DNA of 64,000 nucleotides from Spiractinospora alimapuensis (GCF_018437505.1 NZ_CP072467.1:1116001-1180000); one strand, 5' to 3'. Positions 9,961 to 19,899 are shown, numbered from the stretch's first letter. A program made the numbers and translations. The notes: generated by a model not told the origin, from the letters alone.

Positions 9961-10090
9961 CCGCGCGCTGCCTCCCATCCGGACTTTCACCGTCGGTCCC
10001 GGAATTCCACCGGATCAGCCGGCCGATGGCATCGGCCGGGTCGCGGACTGTCACCGCCGGTTCGGATTTTCACCGACCCCGGAGCACGCG
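9961..10090 (-). ncRNA. FMN riboswitch (RFN element)
   Basis: On the minus strand the conserved RFN blocks occur in order: GGGGTCGGTGAAAATCCG, ACCGGCGGTGACAGTCCGCG, GATCCGGTGGAATTCCGG, then ACCGACGGTGAAAGTCCG and GATGGGAGGCAGC. The closing stem pairs GCGTGCT near 10089 with AGCGCGC near 9964. It lies about 100 bases before ribE, so FMN should switch off the ribE-ribBA-ribH operon. Confidence 0.96.
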
Positions 10091-10196
10091 TTGAACGTTT
10101 GCTGTAACAAGTGTGCCATGGGGATCTGTTCCCGACACGGAGAGGTGGCTCACACGCCCCACCGTGGACTCGGGGTTCTGTGGCGGGGTGTCGCCC

Positions 10197-10880
10197 TCAG
10201 CGGTGCTGGTGACTGACGGAGAGCCCTTGTTCGGCTCGGGCCCGCAGGTCACGGACCGCCGCGTCGGGGTCGGCCTTGCCGTAGACGGCCGATCCGGCGA
10301 CGAAGACGTCGGCTCCGGCTTCGGCGCAGCGGCCGATGGTCTCGGCGTCGACGCCGCCGTCGACCTGGATCCAGAGCTCGGTCCCCCGGGCCTCGACGTG
10401 CTCGCGCGCGGCCCGGATCTTGGGGAGTACGAGGTCGAGGAACTTCTGTCCGCCGAAGCCGGGCTCCACCGTCATCAGCAGCAGCATGTCGGCCTGCTCC
10501 AGGAGGCCGGTGTAGTGGTCCAGCGGGGTCGCCGGGTTCAGCGCGAGCCCCGCGCGGGCGCCCGCGTCGCGGATCGTGCGCAGGGTGCGGACCGGGGCGC
10601 TGGCCGCCTCGGCGTGGATGGTGACGCTCCCGGCGCCGGCCTCGGCGTAGTCCGGTGCCCACCGGTCCGGGTCGGCGATCATCAGGTGGCAGTCCAGGGG
10701 AAGGGACGCCGCCTTCTTCAGCGACTCCACCACCGGGATCCCCAGGGTCAGGTTCGGTACGAAGTGGTAGTCCATCACGTCGACGTGAAGCCAGTCGGCG
10801 GAGGTCGCCACCGCTTCGGCCTCGCGAGCGAGGTGTGCGAAGTCGGCGCTGAGGATGCTGGGAGAGATCTGGATCGCCAC
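10197..10880 (-). CDS. rpe: Ribulose-phosphate 3-epimerase
   Basis: A 227-residue TIM-barrel epimerase. Family motifs are [12 protein letters not shown] at the N-terminus, [19 protein letters not shown] near residue 34, [18 protein letters not shown] and the phosphate-binding VDGGV and AGSAVYG at the end. It interconverts ribulose 5-phosphate and xylulose 5-phosphate. The GTG at 10880 is the only reasonable start; its ribosome site is weak (CCCGGGC). It lies directly upstream of the riboswitch, so it may feed transcription into it, but the spacing suggests separate control. Confidence 0.95.
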   Translation of the reverse strand: MAIQISPSILSADFAHLAREAEAVATSADWLHVDVMDYHFVPNLTLGIPVVESLKKAASLPLDCHLMIADPDRWAPDYAEAGAGSVTIHAEAASAPVRTLRTIRDAGARAGLALNPATPLDHYTGLLEQADMLLLMTVEPGFGGQKFLDLVLPKIRAAREHVEARGTELWIQVDGGVDAETIGRCAEAGADVFVAGSAVYGKADPDAAVRDLRARAEQGLSVSHQHR

Positions 10881-11066
10881 GCCCGGGAGTCTAGCCGTAC
10901 CGCTCGGTGCTCGGCTCCGGGGCGCGGCTCCGTGGCCCCGTGCGGCGAGGGGACCGGCGAGACCCATCTCACAAACTTGCGCGTTCGCTCCACTTTACCG
11001 GCGGCCGTAACATCTGGAGCAATCGCTCAGTTTTCTCCCACCGCTCGTCCCCACTGGAGCCGCATC

Positions 11067-11387
11067 ATGCCCTGGATCCTTCTCGGCTTCGCCATCGTCC
11101 TCGAGGTCATCGCGACCACGTTCCTCAAGCTCAGTCACGGCTTCACCCGGCTCGGCCCGTCGATCGTCGTGGTCGTCGGCTACCTCGGGACCTTCTACCT
11201 GCTCTCGCTCGCACTACGCGACCTGCCTCTGGGCGTGGCCTACGGAGTGTGGGCCGCCTTCGGCGTGGCCCTGGTCGCGATCGTCGGAGCGGTCTTCCTG
11301 GGGGAGGGCATGACCTGGATCCAGGTCATGGGTATCGTCCTGGTGGTGGCGGGGGTCGTGGCACTGGAGATGGGTGGCAATCACTAG
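11067..11387 (+). CDS. Small multidrug resistance (SMR) family efflux protein
   Basis: A 106-residue protein with four predicted membrane helices. Glu13 lies in the first helix (ILLGFAIVLEVIATTFLKLS), the residue that binds protons and substrate in EmrE-type pumps. The GVAYGVWAAFGVALVAIVG segment and the final LVVAGVVALE are also typical. The sequence sits closer to the EmrE/QacC branch than to Gdx guanidinium exporters, judged by eye only. The TetR gene begins 2 bases after its stop, so the regulator is probably co-transcribed and represses this unit. Confidence 0.92.
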   Translation: MPWILLGFAIVLEVIATTFLKLSHGFTRLGPSIVVVVGYLGTFYLLSLALRDLPLGVAYGVWAAFGVALVAIVGAVFLGEGMTWIQVMGIVLVVAGVVALEMGGNH

Positions 11388-11389
11388 GC

Positions 11390-11953
11390 ATGCCGACCGA
11401 GGAAGCCGAGCTCAGCGACGGGCGACTCCGTAAGGGGATGCGCCGGCGTCGCCAACTCCTGGACGCGACCATGCGGGTCATCGAGCGCGACGGCGCCGGC
11501 GCGGTCAGCCAGCGCGAGGTCGCCCGCGAGGCCGGGGTCCCGCCCAGCGCGGTGACCTACTACTTCCCCACCATCGACGAGATGCTCGTCGCGGCCCTCA
11601 CGGCGACCAACGACACCTACCTCGCCCGACTCGAGGAGTTCGCGACCGCCGCGCGACCCCTGGAGCTCCTGGCCGAGATGATCGCGGAGGCCAGCGACAC
11701 CCACCGGGCGCACACCGCGGCGGAGTACGAGCTGTTCGTCATGGCGGCGCGGCGCCCCGACATGCGCGAGGAGCTCTCGCGGTGGCTGGACGCCATCGAC
11801 GCGTTCCTCCTGCCCATCGTGACCGACCCGGTGCGACGCAGGGGAGTCTCGGCCGCGGTGGACGGCCTCTTCCTCCGGACCCTGAGCGTGGGCGAGGGCA
11901 CCGACCCCGCCGACGTGCTCGCGGTGCTGGAGAACCTCACCCGTACCCCGTGA
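11390..11953 (+). CDS. TetR-family regulator of the SMR pump
   Basis: A 187-residue regulator. The N-terminal TetR helix-turn-helix covers about residues 17-62 (RRRQLLDATMRVIERDG, VSQREVAREAGVPPSAVTYYFPT). The C-terminal ligand domain is helical and ends near a dimer segment (AAVDGLFLRTL). It follows the SMR gene with a 2-base gap. Efflux pumps with an adjoining TetR repressor are commonly induced by the pump's cationic substrates. The likely operator lies in 10881-11066, where I could not define a convincing palindrome. Confidence 0.9.
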   Translation: MPTEEAELSDGRLRKGMRRRRQLLDATMRVIERDGAGAVSQREVAREAGVPPSAVTYYFPTIDEMLVAALTATNDTYLARLEEFATAARPLELLAEMIAEASDTHRAHTAAEYELFVMAARRPDMREELSRWLDAIDAFLLPIVTDPVRRRGVSAAVDGLFLRTLSVGEGTDPADVLAVLENLTRTP

Positions 11954-11984
11954 GGCTCCAGCACCGCCACCGGCGGGCCCCCGC

Positions 11985-13601
11985 TCAGCTCAGGTAGGCC
12001 GCTCCCAGGGCCCAGGCCATCGCGACGCCGATCACCAGCGAGACCATGACCGACAGGCCGAAGCAGGTCAGGCGCAGCCATCGGAAGCGGGCACGCACCG
12101 TGGGGGTGTACGGCCACAGACCGATCCCCACGACCAGCGCCGCGACCACCACCGCCAGGCAGAGCGCCCACACGACGGGCCCCACGAGAGCCAGACTGCC
12201 CAGGCGCAACGCAAGGAGCATCATGGCGAGGGCACCCAGTGGCATGGAGATGATCCGCAGCCGGTCCAGGGGGCGTTGGCCGATCAGGGTGCGACGGCGC
12301 AGCATGAGGGTGATCGCCAACAACGCCGGGACGACCATCATGAGCAGCGTCTGGACGACGAGGGACGGCTGGTTCGTGGGGAGGCCCTGGAGCGCCGGCG
12401 GCACGTCGTCCACGCCCAGCGCGGCGGCGGCGAACGGCGCCATGTCGACGAGCATGGTGTTGGACAGGGCCACGACCGCCGTGTCCCCGCGGTAGCCCAT
12501 AAACGCCATCGACCCGTTGGTGGTCCCGCCGTGTCCCACGACGTCGTCACCGTCCGAGGTCGGGATGATCCACCAGCCCAGCCCGTGACCGAAGTCCAGG
12601 TCCCCGTCGCCCTGCCAGGCCTGGTCCAGGGAGGACAGGCCGGGGGCCGACCCGTCCCGCACGGCGTTGAGGAACCGCGCCATGTCCGCGGCGGTGGTCC
12701 AGGTTCCCGCTCCCGCGGCCACGTACGTCGACGCCGACCACGTGGTCGCGGGCGCGCCCCGCTCCACTCGCGGCGGCGCCCCGCCCTCGGGCATCGTGTC
12801 GACATCCGTGCCGAGCATGACGGTGTCGTCCATCCCCACGGGGTCCAACACACGTTCCCGGACCAGTTCTGGGTAGTCCTGGCCGCTCTCCCGCGCCAGT
12901 GCCTCGCCCAGCACCGCGAAGCCGTAGTTGGAGTAGACCCACTCCCCGGGTTCGACGAGCCGCGTGGTCTCCAGAGACCGCACCGGGTCGGGCAGGTGCC
13001 GGAAGGCGTCCAACGCAGTCGACGACCGGTACGTCGCCCCCGCGATCGCCTCCGCGGGGATCTCCGCCAGCCCGGAGGTGTGGGTCGCGAGCTCCTGGAG
13101 CGTGACCTCGGCGACGGCGGGGTCGGCGAACTCCAGTTCGGGGAAGACCTCGCCGAGGGTCCGGTCGAGGTCCGTCTCGCCGTTCTCCACCATGTCGGCG
13201 AGGGTCATCCCCGTGAAGATCTTGAAGATCGACCCGGTCTCGAACGGCGTGTCGACGTCGGGCTCGGTGCCGCCGTCGGTGGTCCCGCCGCTGACGACCT
13301 CCGCCTCCCCGTCTCCGCTCTGCCGCGTGACCACCATGCTCTGGGCGAGACGGTCCCGACCGTCGAGGGCGTGGACCACGCTGTCGGCCAGCTCCCGATC
13401 ACCACGGAGCTCGAAGTCCGCCCCTCCCGAGTTGGGTATCGCGACATAGGCGACGGCGCCGACCAGGAGGCCGACCAGCAGCGCGGCCAGCCAGACGCGC
13501 CGCGACGCCGAAGCTTGGCGGGCGGCACGCTTCTGGGTGAGCTTCGACGGATCTGGGGTCACCTCAGGGGATGGGGCCTCGGGAGAGTTCTCAACGGTCA
13601 T
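11985..13601 (-). CDS. Membrane-bound serine hydrolase (beta-lactamase class C / PBP4* fold)
   Basis: A 538-residue protein. One membrane helix lies near residues 36-55, then an extracytoplasmic catalytic domain with SIFK at 124-127 (SxxK), YSN at 223-225 (YxN) and HGG at 357-359. This is the full motif set of the class C beta-lactamase/DD-peptidase fold. About 130 residues at the C-terminus hold four more membrane helices (residues about 410-535). Homologues act on peptidoglycan peptides, esters or D-amino acid peptides; the substrate cannot be told. It is single, between the TetR gene (convergent) and a LysR gene. Confidence 0.88.
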   Translation of the reverse strand: MTVENSPEAPSPEVTPDPSKLTQKRAARQASASRRVWLAALLVGLLVGAVAYVAIPNSGGADFELRGDRELADSVVHALDGRDRLAQSMVVTRQSGDGEAEVVSGGTTDGGTEPDVDTPFETGSIFKIFTGMTLADMVENGETDLDRTLGEVFPELEFADPAVAEVTLQELATHTSGLAEIPAEAIAGATYRSSTALDAFRHLPDPVRSLETTRLVEPGEWVYSNYGFAVLGEALARESGQDYPELVRERVLDPVGMDDTVMLGTDVDTMPEGGAPPRVERGAPATTWSASTYVAAGAGTWTTAADMARFLNAVRDGSAPGLSSLDQAWQGDGDLDFGHGLGWWIIPTSDGDDVVGHGGTTNGSMAFMGYRGDTAVVALSNTMLVDMAPFAAAALGVDDVPPALQGLPTNQPSLVVQTLLMMVVPALLAITLMLRRRTLIGQRPLDRLRIISMPLGALAMMLLALRLGSLALVGPVVWALCLAVVVAALVVGIGLWPYTPTVRARFRWLRLTCFGLSVMVSLVIGVAMAWALGAAYLS

Positions 13602-13773
13602 GACGACACTGTCCCAATGGCGTGGATCTGTCGGTAGACGTGCCTGTCACGCGACGGCGGTGCCCCACGCACGCCCCGAATGTGACGGGAGGGAGGGGAC
13701 TCACCATGACAGACGTCATCACACCCCTGGCGACCAGGGACGATCCGTACCCACCGACACGGGTGGTGCGCGC

Positions 13774-14691
13774 TCACTCCGACACCGGGACGCCCGCCTC
13801 CGGGAGCGGCGTCGCCCCCAGGGCCGCCAGGCACGCCCGCACCGGCGGTCCCGCCGCGGCGGTCCGCCACACGGCGTGGATCTCGCGGCGCAGGTCTTGG
13901 CGAGGCGACACGAAGGCCACTCCCGGCGGTGTGGGTTGTCGACCCATGTCGGGGATGAGCGCGACCGCGAGGCCGTGGCTGACCAGTGAGAGCTGACTGG
14001 GAAACTCGGCGAGCCAGTACGGGATCCGAGGCTCGACCCCCTGCCCACGGAGTACCTGGACCAGGGCCTCGTAGGGTTCCGTCCCCGGTGGGCAGCTCGT
14101 CCACCGCTCCTCAACCAGGTGTCCCAGGTCGACGGTGTCCTCACCGGCCCTGTGATGGGCTTCCGGCAACGCGACGTCGACCCGTTCACTGATCAACAGG
14201 GCACGGGAGAGACCGGCGGGGAGCGTCAACGGACGGTTCGACCAACTCTCGACGACGAGGAGGTCGAGCGCGTCGTCGAGCAGGCGGGGCAGGAGGTGGA
14301 TGACCTCCCCGTCGCGCAGGGAATGGCTGAGCCGAGGGTGACGGCGGGTCAGCGTGGCCAACGCGTCTGGCAGCAGGGCGCGCACCGCGCTGCCCACGGC
14401 TCCCAGGCGCAGCGACCCCAGGACGTCGTGGTGGAGGTCCGCGAGATCGCTCTCCGCCTTGGTGAGCTGACCGAGGACCCGCGCCGCGTGTTCCGAAAGC
14501 ACACGCCCGGCGTGGGTGAGGCGCACGGTACGCCCCTGGGGCTCGAGAAGCCGGTGACCGGCTTCCCGTTCCAGCTTCCCCAACTGCTGCGACACCGCCG
14601 ACGGCGTCATATGCAGTGTTCGCGCGGCGGCCGCGATCGAGCCGTGCTGGGCGACAGCGGCCAGCGCACGCAACCTCTCCATACTCAACAC
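13774..14691 (-). CDS. LysR-family regulator, divergent from an EamA transporter
   Basis: A 305-residue LysR-type regulator. The winged helix-turn-helix occupies residues 1-62 (LRALAAVAQHGSIAAAARTL, TPSAVSQQLGKLEREAG). The periplasmic-binding-like effector domain starts near residue 90 (GSLRLGAVGSAVRALLP). The EamA transporter gene starts 75 bases away on the other strand, the classical layout for LysR control of an exporter. The effector is not known. The gene ends 172 bases from the serine hydrolase start. Confidence 0.92.
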   Translation of the reverse strand: MLSMERLRALAAVAQHGSIAAAARTLHMTPSAVSQQLGKLEREAGHRLLEPQGRTVRLTHAGRVLSEHAARVLGQLTKAESDLADLHHDVLGSLRLGAVGSAVRALLPDALATLTRRHPRLSHSLRDGEVIHLLPRLLDDALDLLVVESWSNRPLTLPAGLSRALLISERVDVALPEAHHRAGEDTVDLGHLVEERWTSCPPGTEPYEALVQVLRGQGVEPRIPYWLAEFPSQLSLVSHGLAVALIPDMGRQPTPPGVAFVSPRQDLRREIHAVWRTAAAGPPVRACLAALGATPLPEAGVPVSE

Positions 14692-14765
14692 GAAAGCGAT
14701 ACTAACGAGAACGCATTAGGAATCAACGCTTTTCCTTTTGGGTCCGTGGCACCAAGCTGGAGGTC

Positions 14766-15713
14766 ATGACGACGGACGAGGTGATGGGATCAGGCGTACC
14801 CCGGGGACAAGGCGGACCCGAAACGTCCGACCGACCGCAGCGATCGGCGGTGCTCCGCATGATCGGCTCAGCGGCGTGCACCTCCTCGTCCGGCGCGTTC
14901 GTCAAACTCGGGGACGTGACCGCGGGGACCGCCGCGTTCCTCCGTTGCGCCCTCGCCCTGCCGGTCCTGTTGCCGATGGCGCTGCGCGAACGGCGTCGGC
15001 ACGGCCCGCGACCGACCCGGCTCCACGTGACCGACGTCGCGGCCGGGCTGCTGCTCGGTGTCGACTACGTCTTCTGGGCCGCGGCCGTCCACCACGTGGG
15101 CGCCGGCATCGCGGCGGTGCTCATCAACATCCAGGTCGTGATCTTCCCGCTGTTGGCCTGGATGGTCTCCGGCACCCGGCTGAACCGTCGGTTCCTGCTC
15201 TCGGTCCCGGTCATGCTGTTCGGGGTCGCGTTGTCGGCCGGCGCCCTGGGCAACGCCGAGCCCGGCAGCGATCCGATCGCCGGTGCCGTCTTCGGTGTCG
15301 CCGCCGGGATCAGCTACGCGGGTTACCTGTTCCTGCTGCGCCGCGGCGGTGAGGGAAAACACGTGGCCACCCCGGTGTTCACCTCCACCGCGGCGGCCGC
15401 CGTCGCCGCGGTCGCGCTGGGCCTGCCCTGGACCGGAATCCAGTTGGACCTGAGCTGGCAGACCTGGGGATGGATGATCCTGCTCGCCCTCGCCGGACAG
15501 GTCCTCGCCTGGATCCTCGCCGCTGAGGCCCTCCCCCGCCTGACCCCCAACGTCGGCGCCACCCTGCTCCTCCTCCAACCCGTACTCGCCGTCCTCATCG
15601 GCCTCGCCTTCCTCGCCGAGCGCCCCACCGCCAGCCAGTACGTCGGCTGCGTCCTCGTGGTCGTGGCGATCTGGCAGGCGACACGTGTCCCCAAACAGCG
15701 CGCCGGAGGGTGA
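14766..15713 (+). CDS. EamA/DMT-superfamily transporter
   Basis: A 315-residue protein with about ten membrane helices from residue 32 to 305 arranged as two EamA repeats. The second repeat starts near residue 175 (GAVFGVAAGISYAGYLFLLRR). The signature near the end is LTPNVGATLLLLQPVLAVLIGLAFLAERP. Such proteins export metabolites such as amino acids or purines. The ATG follows GGAGGTC. A divergent LysR gene probably controls it. The decayed rsmB tail array begins immediately after its stop. Confidence 0.92.
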   Translation: MTTDEVMGSGVPRGQGGPETSDRPQRSAVLRMIGSAACTSSSGAFVKLGDVTAGTAAFLRCALALPVLLPMALRERRRHGPRPTRLHVTDVAAGLLLGVDYVFWAAAVHHVGAGIAAVLINIQVVIFPLLAWMVSGTRLNRRFLLSVPVMLFGVALSAGALGNAEPGSDPIAGAVFGVAAGISYAGYLFLLRRGGEGKHVATPVFTSTAAAAVAAVALGLPWTGIQLDLSWQTWGWMILLALAGQVLAWILAAEALPRLTPNVGATLLLLQPVLAVLIGLAFLAERPTASQYVGCVLVVVAIWQATRVPKQRAGG

Positions 15714-16601
15714 GCCGCGCCAGCCTCCGGGAAGCAGCGCCCCCGCTAGCGCACCGCGGGTTACCCGTCAGCAGATCCCGGCCCTCGGCCCGACGTAGCA
15801 GCGCGAGGAATGGCGTCGCCACCTCGCTGATAGGGTCCCGGAGGTCCGAGGGAGGGACCGGCCTCCTCAAACGTCGCCGGGCGGACGGCCACACGGTGCG
15901 TGCGGCGCGCACCGCGATCACGGCGAGGCGAAGGCTCGAAGCCAGACGTAACACTGCCCCGACGTCGGCCGGCTGCCCCCAGGACCGGCCTGGCAACGTG
16001 AGGAACGTGGCGTCGCCGCCGCGTTGATGGTGTCCCGGGGTTCGAGGGGATCCAGCTTCCTCAGGCACCGCCGCGTGCGGAGTTCCCCTCGATCAGCGAG
16101 CCGAGAACCTCCCGCCCCCGAACGGACCTGCGCCCCGCAGAGCCCGACAGCTGCTCCACGTTCACAGCACACACCCCGATCACGACGAGGCGAAACCTCC
16201 GAGCCGGACGTGGCACCGCCCAAGTCCGCGACAATCCCGCCCACCGCCTCAACGCCCCTGAGCGAGGCGCTGTCCCAGCAGAGCCCCACCCCCGACGGCC
16301 CGACGGTCCCAGCGCCGACGCAGAAGAGCGAGGGAACATGACGTCGCTGCCGTGTCAATTGCGTTCCGGTGGTTGGAGCGGACACGACCTTCGCAGGCAC
16401 CGCCGAACGCGGGCATCCCCCGATCAGGGAGACGAGACCCCGTCCCGAACGGGCCTGCGCCCTGCGGAGGCCGACGGCCGCCCCACGTTCACAGCGCACA
16501 CCCCGTTCACCTCATCAGCCCCACCACCACGGCCAGTGAGGCCCCGGCCACCCGGCCAGTTCACTGTCCCAACGGAGCCCCGCCCTCGGCCCGACGGCCC
16601 C
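15714..16601. repeat. Array of decayed tandem copies of the rsmB 3' end
   Basis: No gene is supported here. The 3' end of rsmB (16602-16651 plus flank from 16565) recurs downstream as diverged copies at about 16272-16360, 15985-16020 and 15781-15822. They are recognisable by AGCGCCGACGCAG, GCGAGGAAC-ATGGCGTCG and GTGCCGTGTC. The spacers are related too: 16061-16195 and 16397-16510 share CAGGCACCGCCG, CGAACGG-CCTGCGCCC and CCACGTTCACAGC-CACACC. 16180-16213 matches about 15909-15950 (GATCACG-CGAGGCGAA, AGCC-GACGT). The unit is roughly 200-330 bases. None of the copies keeps an intact reading frame. Confidence 0.75.
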
Positions 16602-18068
16602 TCAGCGCCGACGCAGCAGCGCGAGGAACATGGCGTCGGTGCCGTGTCGATGCGGCCAGAACTGCGCGAAGAGTCCGTCCGGGCCGGTGGCGATGTCGGG
16701 GACCTCGGAGAGGTAGTCGGCGGCGCGGAGGATCTCCACGTCGTCACGCTCGTCGTGGATCGCGGCGACGACCTCCTGGGTTTCGGCGACCACGGGAGAA
16801 CAGGTGACGTAGGCGACCACGCCGCCGGGGCGGGTGGCGTCGATCGCGCGGGCCAGAAGTTCGCGTTGCAGGGGGACGAGTTCCCCCACGGACTCCGCGG
16901 CGCGGCGCCAGCGGGACTCGGGGCGGCGGCGAAGCGCCCCCAGACCCGTGCAGGGTGCGTCCACCAGGACCCGGTCGAACGCGGCGTCGCGCCAGGCGGG
17001 CCGAGTCGCGTCGGCGATGACGACGCGGGCGGCGTCCTTCACCGAACGGTCGACCGTCCCGGCCACCATGGTGGCGCGGTGGGGACGGAGTTCGCCCGCC
17101 AACAGCCGCGCGTCCCTCCGCCCGGCGAGTCCCGCCAGGAGAGCGGCCTTGCCTCCCGGGCCGGCACAGGCGTCGAGCCACACTGCGTCGTCACCCTCGA
17201 CACGTACCCGGGTCAACGCCAGCGCCGTCATCTGGCTCCCCTCGTCGGCGACGGCGACACGTCCCTGGCGCACCTCCGTCAACTCCGCGGGGTCGCCCTG
17301 GGGAAGGTACGCGGCGTAGGGCGAGAACCGCCCGGGCGTCGCCCCCACCGGATCCAGGTCAGCCGGCGTGGCCCGGCCCGGCTTCGCGAGCAGGGTGACA
17401 CCGGGGCGCTCGTTCTGCGCGACCAGCAAGCGCTCAGTCTCCGCCAGCCCGTCGCCCGGCGTCTCACCCAGCGCCCGTGCCAGCTCGGTGACGATCCATC
17501 GGGGGTGGCTCTGCCGCAGTGCCAGCTCGCCCACCGGGTCGGACGCGCGGTCCGGGGCGAGCAGGGACACCCACTCGGAGAGGTCGCGCGCACTGACCTT
17601 TCGCAGCACCGCGTTGACGAACCGCGCCCGGTGCGGACCGGCGACTCCGCGGGCCAGGTCCACCGTGGCACTGACCGCCGCGTGGGCGGGCACGTTCATC
17701 GACAGCAGTTGGTGCGCGCCGAGGCGCAGCGCCGGGAGGACCTCCGCGTCGACCGAGGTGAGGCTGCGGTCGACGCAGGCGTCCAGGACGGCGTCGTAGG
17801 TGCCCTGCCGGCGCAGGGTCCCGTAGGTGAGCTCGGTGGCGAGCGCGGCGTCCCTTCCGCTCACACCGGCGGCCGCCAGGGTGGGCCCCAGCAGGAGGTT
17901 CGCGTAGGCGTCGCGCTGGTCGACCGCGCGCAGGACGTCGTAGGCCACACGGCGTGCCGGGTCGCGCGGTTGACGCGCCCGGGTGTCCCTCGGCTTGCCC
18001 GCGCCGTGTCGGCCTCGGGAGGGGCGGCGGCCACCACGACTGGCTGGTGAACCCTCGGCCACCGTCAC
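16602..18068 (-). CDS. rsmB: 16S rRNA m5C967 methyltransferase RsmB-like (Sun family)
   Basis: A 488-residue protein. The N-terminal third is the NusB-like RNA-binding domain ([40 protein letters not shown]). The C-terminal domain is an AdoMet methyltransferase with [18 protein letters not shown] near residue 300, [19 protein letters not shown] with the DAPC catalytic loop, and the second cysteine in [15 protein letters not shown]. The GTG at 18068 overlaps the fmt stop by 4 bases and follows GGGGGA. Its last codons ([11 protein letters not shown]) are repeated in the array downstream. Confidence 0.94.
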   Translation of the reverse strand: MTVAEGSPASRGGRRPSRGRHGAGKPRDTRARQPRDPARRVAYDVLRAVDQRDAYANLLLGPTLAAAGVSGRDAALATELTYGTLRRQGTYDAVLDACVDRSLTSVDAEVLPALRLGAHQLLSMNVPAHAAVSATVDLARGVAGPHRARFVNAVLRKVSARDLSEWVSLLAPDRASDPVGELALRQSHPRWIVTELARALGETPGDGLAETERLLVAQNERPGVTLLAKPGRATPADLDPVGATPGRFSPYAAYLPQGDPAELTEVRQGRVAVADEGSQMTALALTRVRVEGDDAVWLDACAGPGGKAALLAGLAGRRDARLLAGELRPHRATMVAGTVDRSVKDAARVVIADATRPAWRDAAFDRVLVDAPCTGLGALRRRPESRWRRAAESVGELVPLQRELLARAIDATRPGGVVAYVTCSPVVAETQEVVAAIHDERDDVEILRAADYLSEVPDIATGPDGLFAQFWPHRHGTDAMFLALLRRR

Positions 18069-18994
18069 TCCCCCACCCGTTCCCCGGACTCCGGACGCGT
18101 TCCCCGCGCCCACTCCACCGCGCTCATCCGTCGCTTCCCCCGCTGCTGCACCTCGGTGAGTTCGACCGCGTCGGTCGCGGTCCCCACCAACACACGTCGT
18201 TTGTCCGCCGCCAGCTCCCCAGGGGCGAGGCGCGGCGCGTTGCTGTCGGGTACGACCGGCCCCAGCTTCAGTCGCTCACCCCGGTGCGTCGTCCACGCCC
18301 CCGGCGCGGGCGTGCAGGCGCGGACCAGCCGATCCACCCGCATGGCCGGCGCCGACCAGTCCACCTGGGCGTCCTCGACCAGCAGCTTGGGGGCGAGGGA
18401 CACCCCACTCGTGGGCTGGGGGCGCGGGCTGAGCTCACCGGACTCGATGCCGTCCATGGTGCGCGCCAACAGTTCCGCGCCGGAGACGGCCAACCGGCGC
18501 AGGAGGTCGCCGCTGGTGTCCCGCGGTCGGACCTCTTCGGTGAGCATCCCGAAGACCGGACCGGCGTCCAGCTCCTCCACGATGCGGAAGGTCGCGGCGC
18601 CGGTCACGTCGTCGCCGGCCAGCACCGCTCGCTGGACCGGGGCCGCCCCACGCCACGCCGGCAGCAGCGAGAAGTGCAGGTTCACCCACCCGTGCCGGGG
18701 AATCTCCAGGGCCGCGGGCCGCAGCAGCGCGCCGTAGGCCACGACGGGGCAGCAGTCAGGCTCGAGCTCGGCCAGGCGTCGCAGGAAGTCCGGGTCGCTC
18801 GGCGAGGCGGGGTTGAGCACCTCCAGTCCGGCGGCGTCGGCCCGCTCCCCTACCGGGCTGCGCCGCGGCATCCGCCCCCGACCAGCGGGAGCGTCCGGGC
18901 GCGTGACCACGGCCACGACCTCGTGACGCGATGCCAGGAGTCCGTCGAGGGCGGGGACCGCGACCTCGGGAGTTCCGGCGAACACCAATCTCAT
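18065..18994 (-). CDS. fmt: Methionyl-tRNA formyltransferase
   Basis: A 309-residue formyltransferase. [20 protein letters not shown] starts the catalytic domain. The active-site region [21 protein letters not shown], with the SLLP motif, lies near residues 105-125. The C-terminal tRNA-binding barrel covers about 205-309. It formylates initiator Met-tRNA. Start ATG 18994 is followed by the family N-terminus at once. Its stop is shared with the rsmB start, so the two form an operon as in many actinomycetes. Confidence 0.97.
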   Translation of the reverse strand: MRLVFAGTPEVAVPALDGLLASRHEVVAVVTRPDAPAGRGRMPRRSPVGERADAAGLEVLNPASPSDPDFLRRLAELEPDCCPVVAYGALLRPAALEIPRHGWVNLHFSLLPAWRGAAPVQRAVLAGDDVTGAATFRIVEELDAGPVFGMLTEEVRPRDTSGDLLRRLAVSGAELLARTMDGIESGELSPRPQPTSGVSLAPKLLVEDAQVDWSAPAMRVDRLVRACTPAPGAWTTHRGERLKLGPVVPDSNAPRLAPGELAADKRRVLVGTATDAVELTEVQQRGKRRMSAVEWARGTRPESGERVGE

Positions 18995-19899
18995 GAAACC
19001 CGTCTCCTCGAACCGCCCGCACGAACTGTGCCAGTGTAGTGGTCCGATCACTGCTCAAACGCCTGATTGGCCTTGTGATCAGGACCAGCCCACCGGCCTG
19101 TGCCGTCGGGACCTCAACACGCCACGACACCGTCCCGCCACGCACCACGAACTTCCCGCCTGGGGCTCCACCGCCCGGGTCCAGTTCCCACTCCCAGAGG
19201 AACCCATCCACGTCAGCCCCCAGCACATGCCCGATCCCGGCGCCCGGCCAGGAAAGGCGGATCGTGCACCGCCCTGACTTCGAGCCCCATCGCGGTCCAG
19301 CCTCAACCAGCCACGAAACTGGCCCTCACTCCCGTTAGTGACAAGGAGACGGCTCTCCGGAGGCCCTACCCAGATCGACGCCCCGGTTCTGCCTACGGGT
19401 AAGGAGCAGGCCAGATCCCGCCACACGCCCTTCACCTGACCATCCATCCTCTCTCAGGCGAACCCGCCCGTGTCAGAGCTTCAACGGGCGCACGGGCCCG
19501 GCGTTCCGGCCACACCCTCCGCGCTGCCCGTTCCTTCCGGGACAGGTGGTGGGCCGTGGCGCGACGCCGAACTTCGTCGCGGGCCCCGCCCACGGGCGGT
19601 CAGGCCCAACACCGTCGCGTCAGCACGGTGATCCCCTCCCCGGCCCCACCGATGATCCGTTCCCTCCGCTCAAGGTCGTAGCCAGCGGTCGCGGGCACCG
19701 GACGGCCGGTACCACCTTTCTGGAGCTCCGCCGGGTGCGGCGGCCGGGCTTCCAGCCTCGCGGTGGCGCCCCGGAGTCGGTGGGGCCGCGTGCCGCTCAC
19801 GCGGCCTGGAGTGCCCGAAGAACCAGTTCCCGCGGGAAGCGCGGGTCCCGCCCGCGTCCCAAACCACAGGTCCACGGGCTGTCCGGACGGAGACCTCGG
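18995..19899. other. 905 bases without a clear gene; possible gene remnant at 19079-19340
   Basis: This region lies upstream of fmt. On the minus strand between about 19079 and 19340 there is protein-like sequence split over two frames (GLEVRAVHDPPFLAG, then VDGFLWEWELDPGGG and GKFVVRGGTVSWRVEVP). It looks like the remains of a small gene with a frameshift. I see nothing recognisable in 19450-19899 beyond G+C-rich sequence with short hairpins such as CCCG/CGGG near 19530. Confidence 0.35.

Noticed and set aside
10881-11066. Guanidine riboswitch before the SMR gene
   Set aside because: SMR genes are often guanidine-controlled, but I see no ACGR-loop hairpin pair, and the adjoining TetR gene explains regulation.
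13706-13996. Plus-strand small gene with a strong GGAGG site (MTDVITPLATRDDPYPP)
   Set aside because: After about 20 codons it runs antisense through the LysR gene with a poor composition. It could be a truncated gene start, but support is too thin.
19490-19560. Possible small SRP RNA (CCGGAAGG on the minus strand)
   Set aside because: Only the GGAA tetraloop fits. The conserved GUCAGG and AGCAGCC bulge sequences are missing, and a simple CCCG/CGGG hairpin explains the match.
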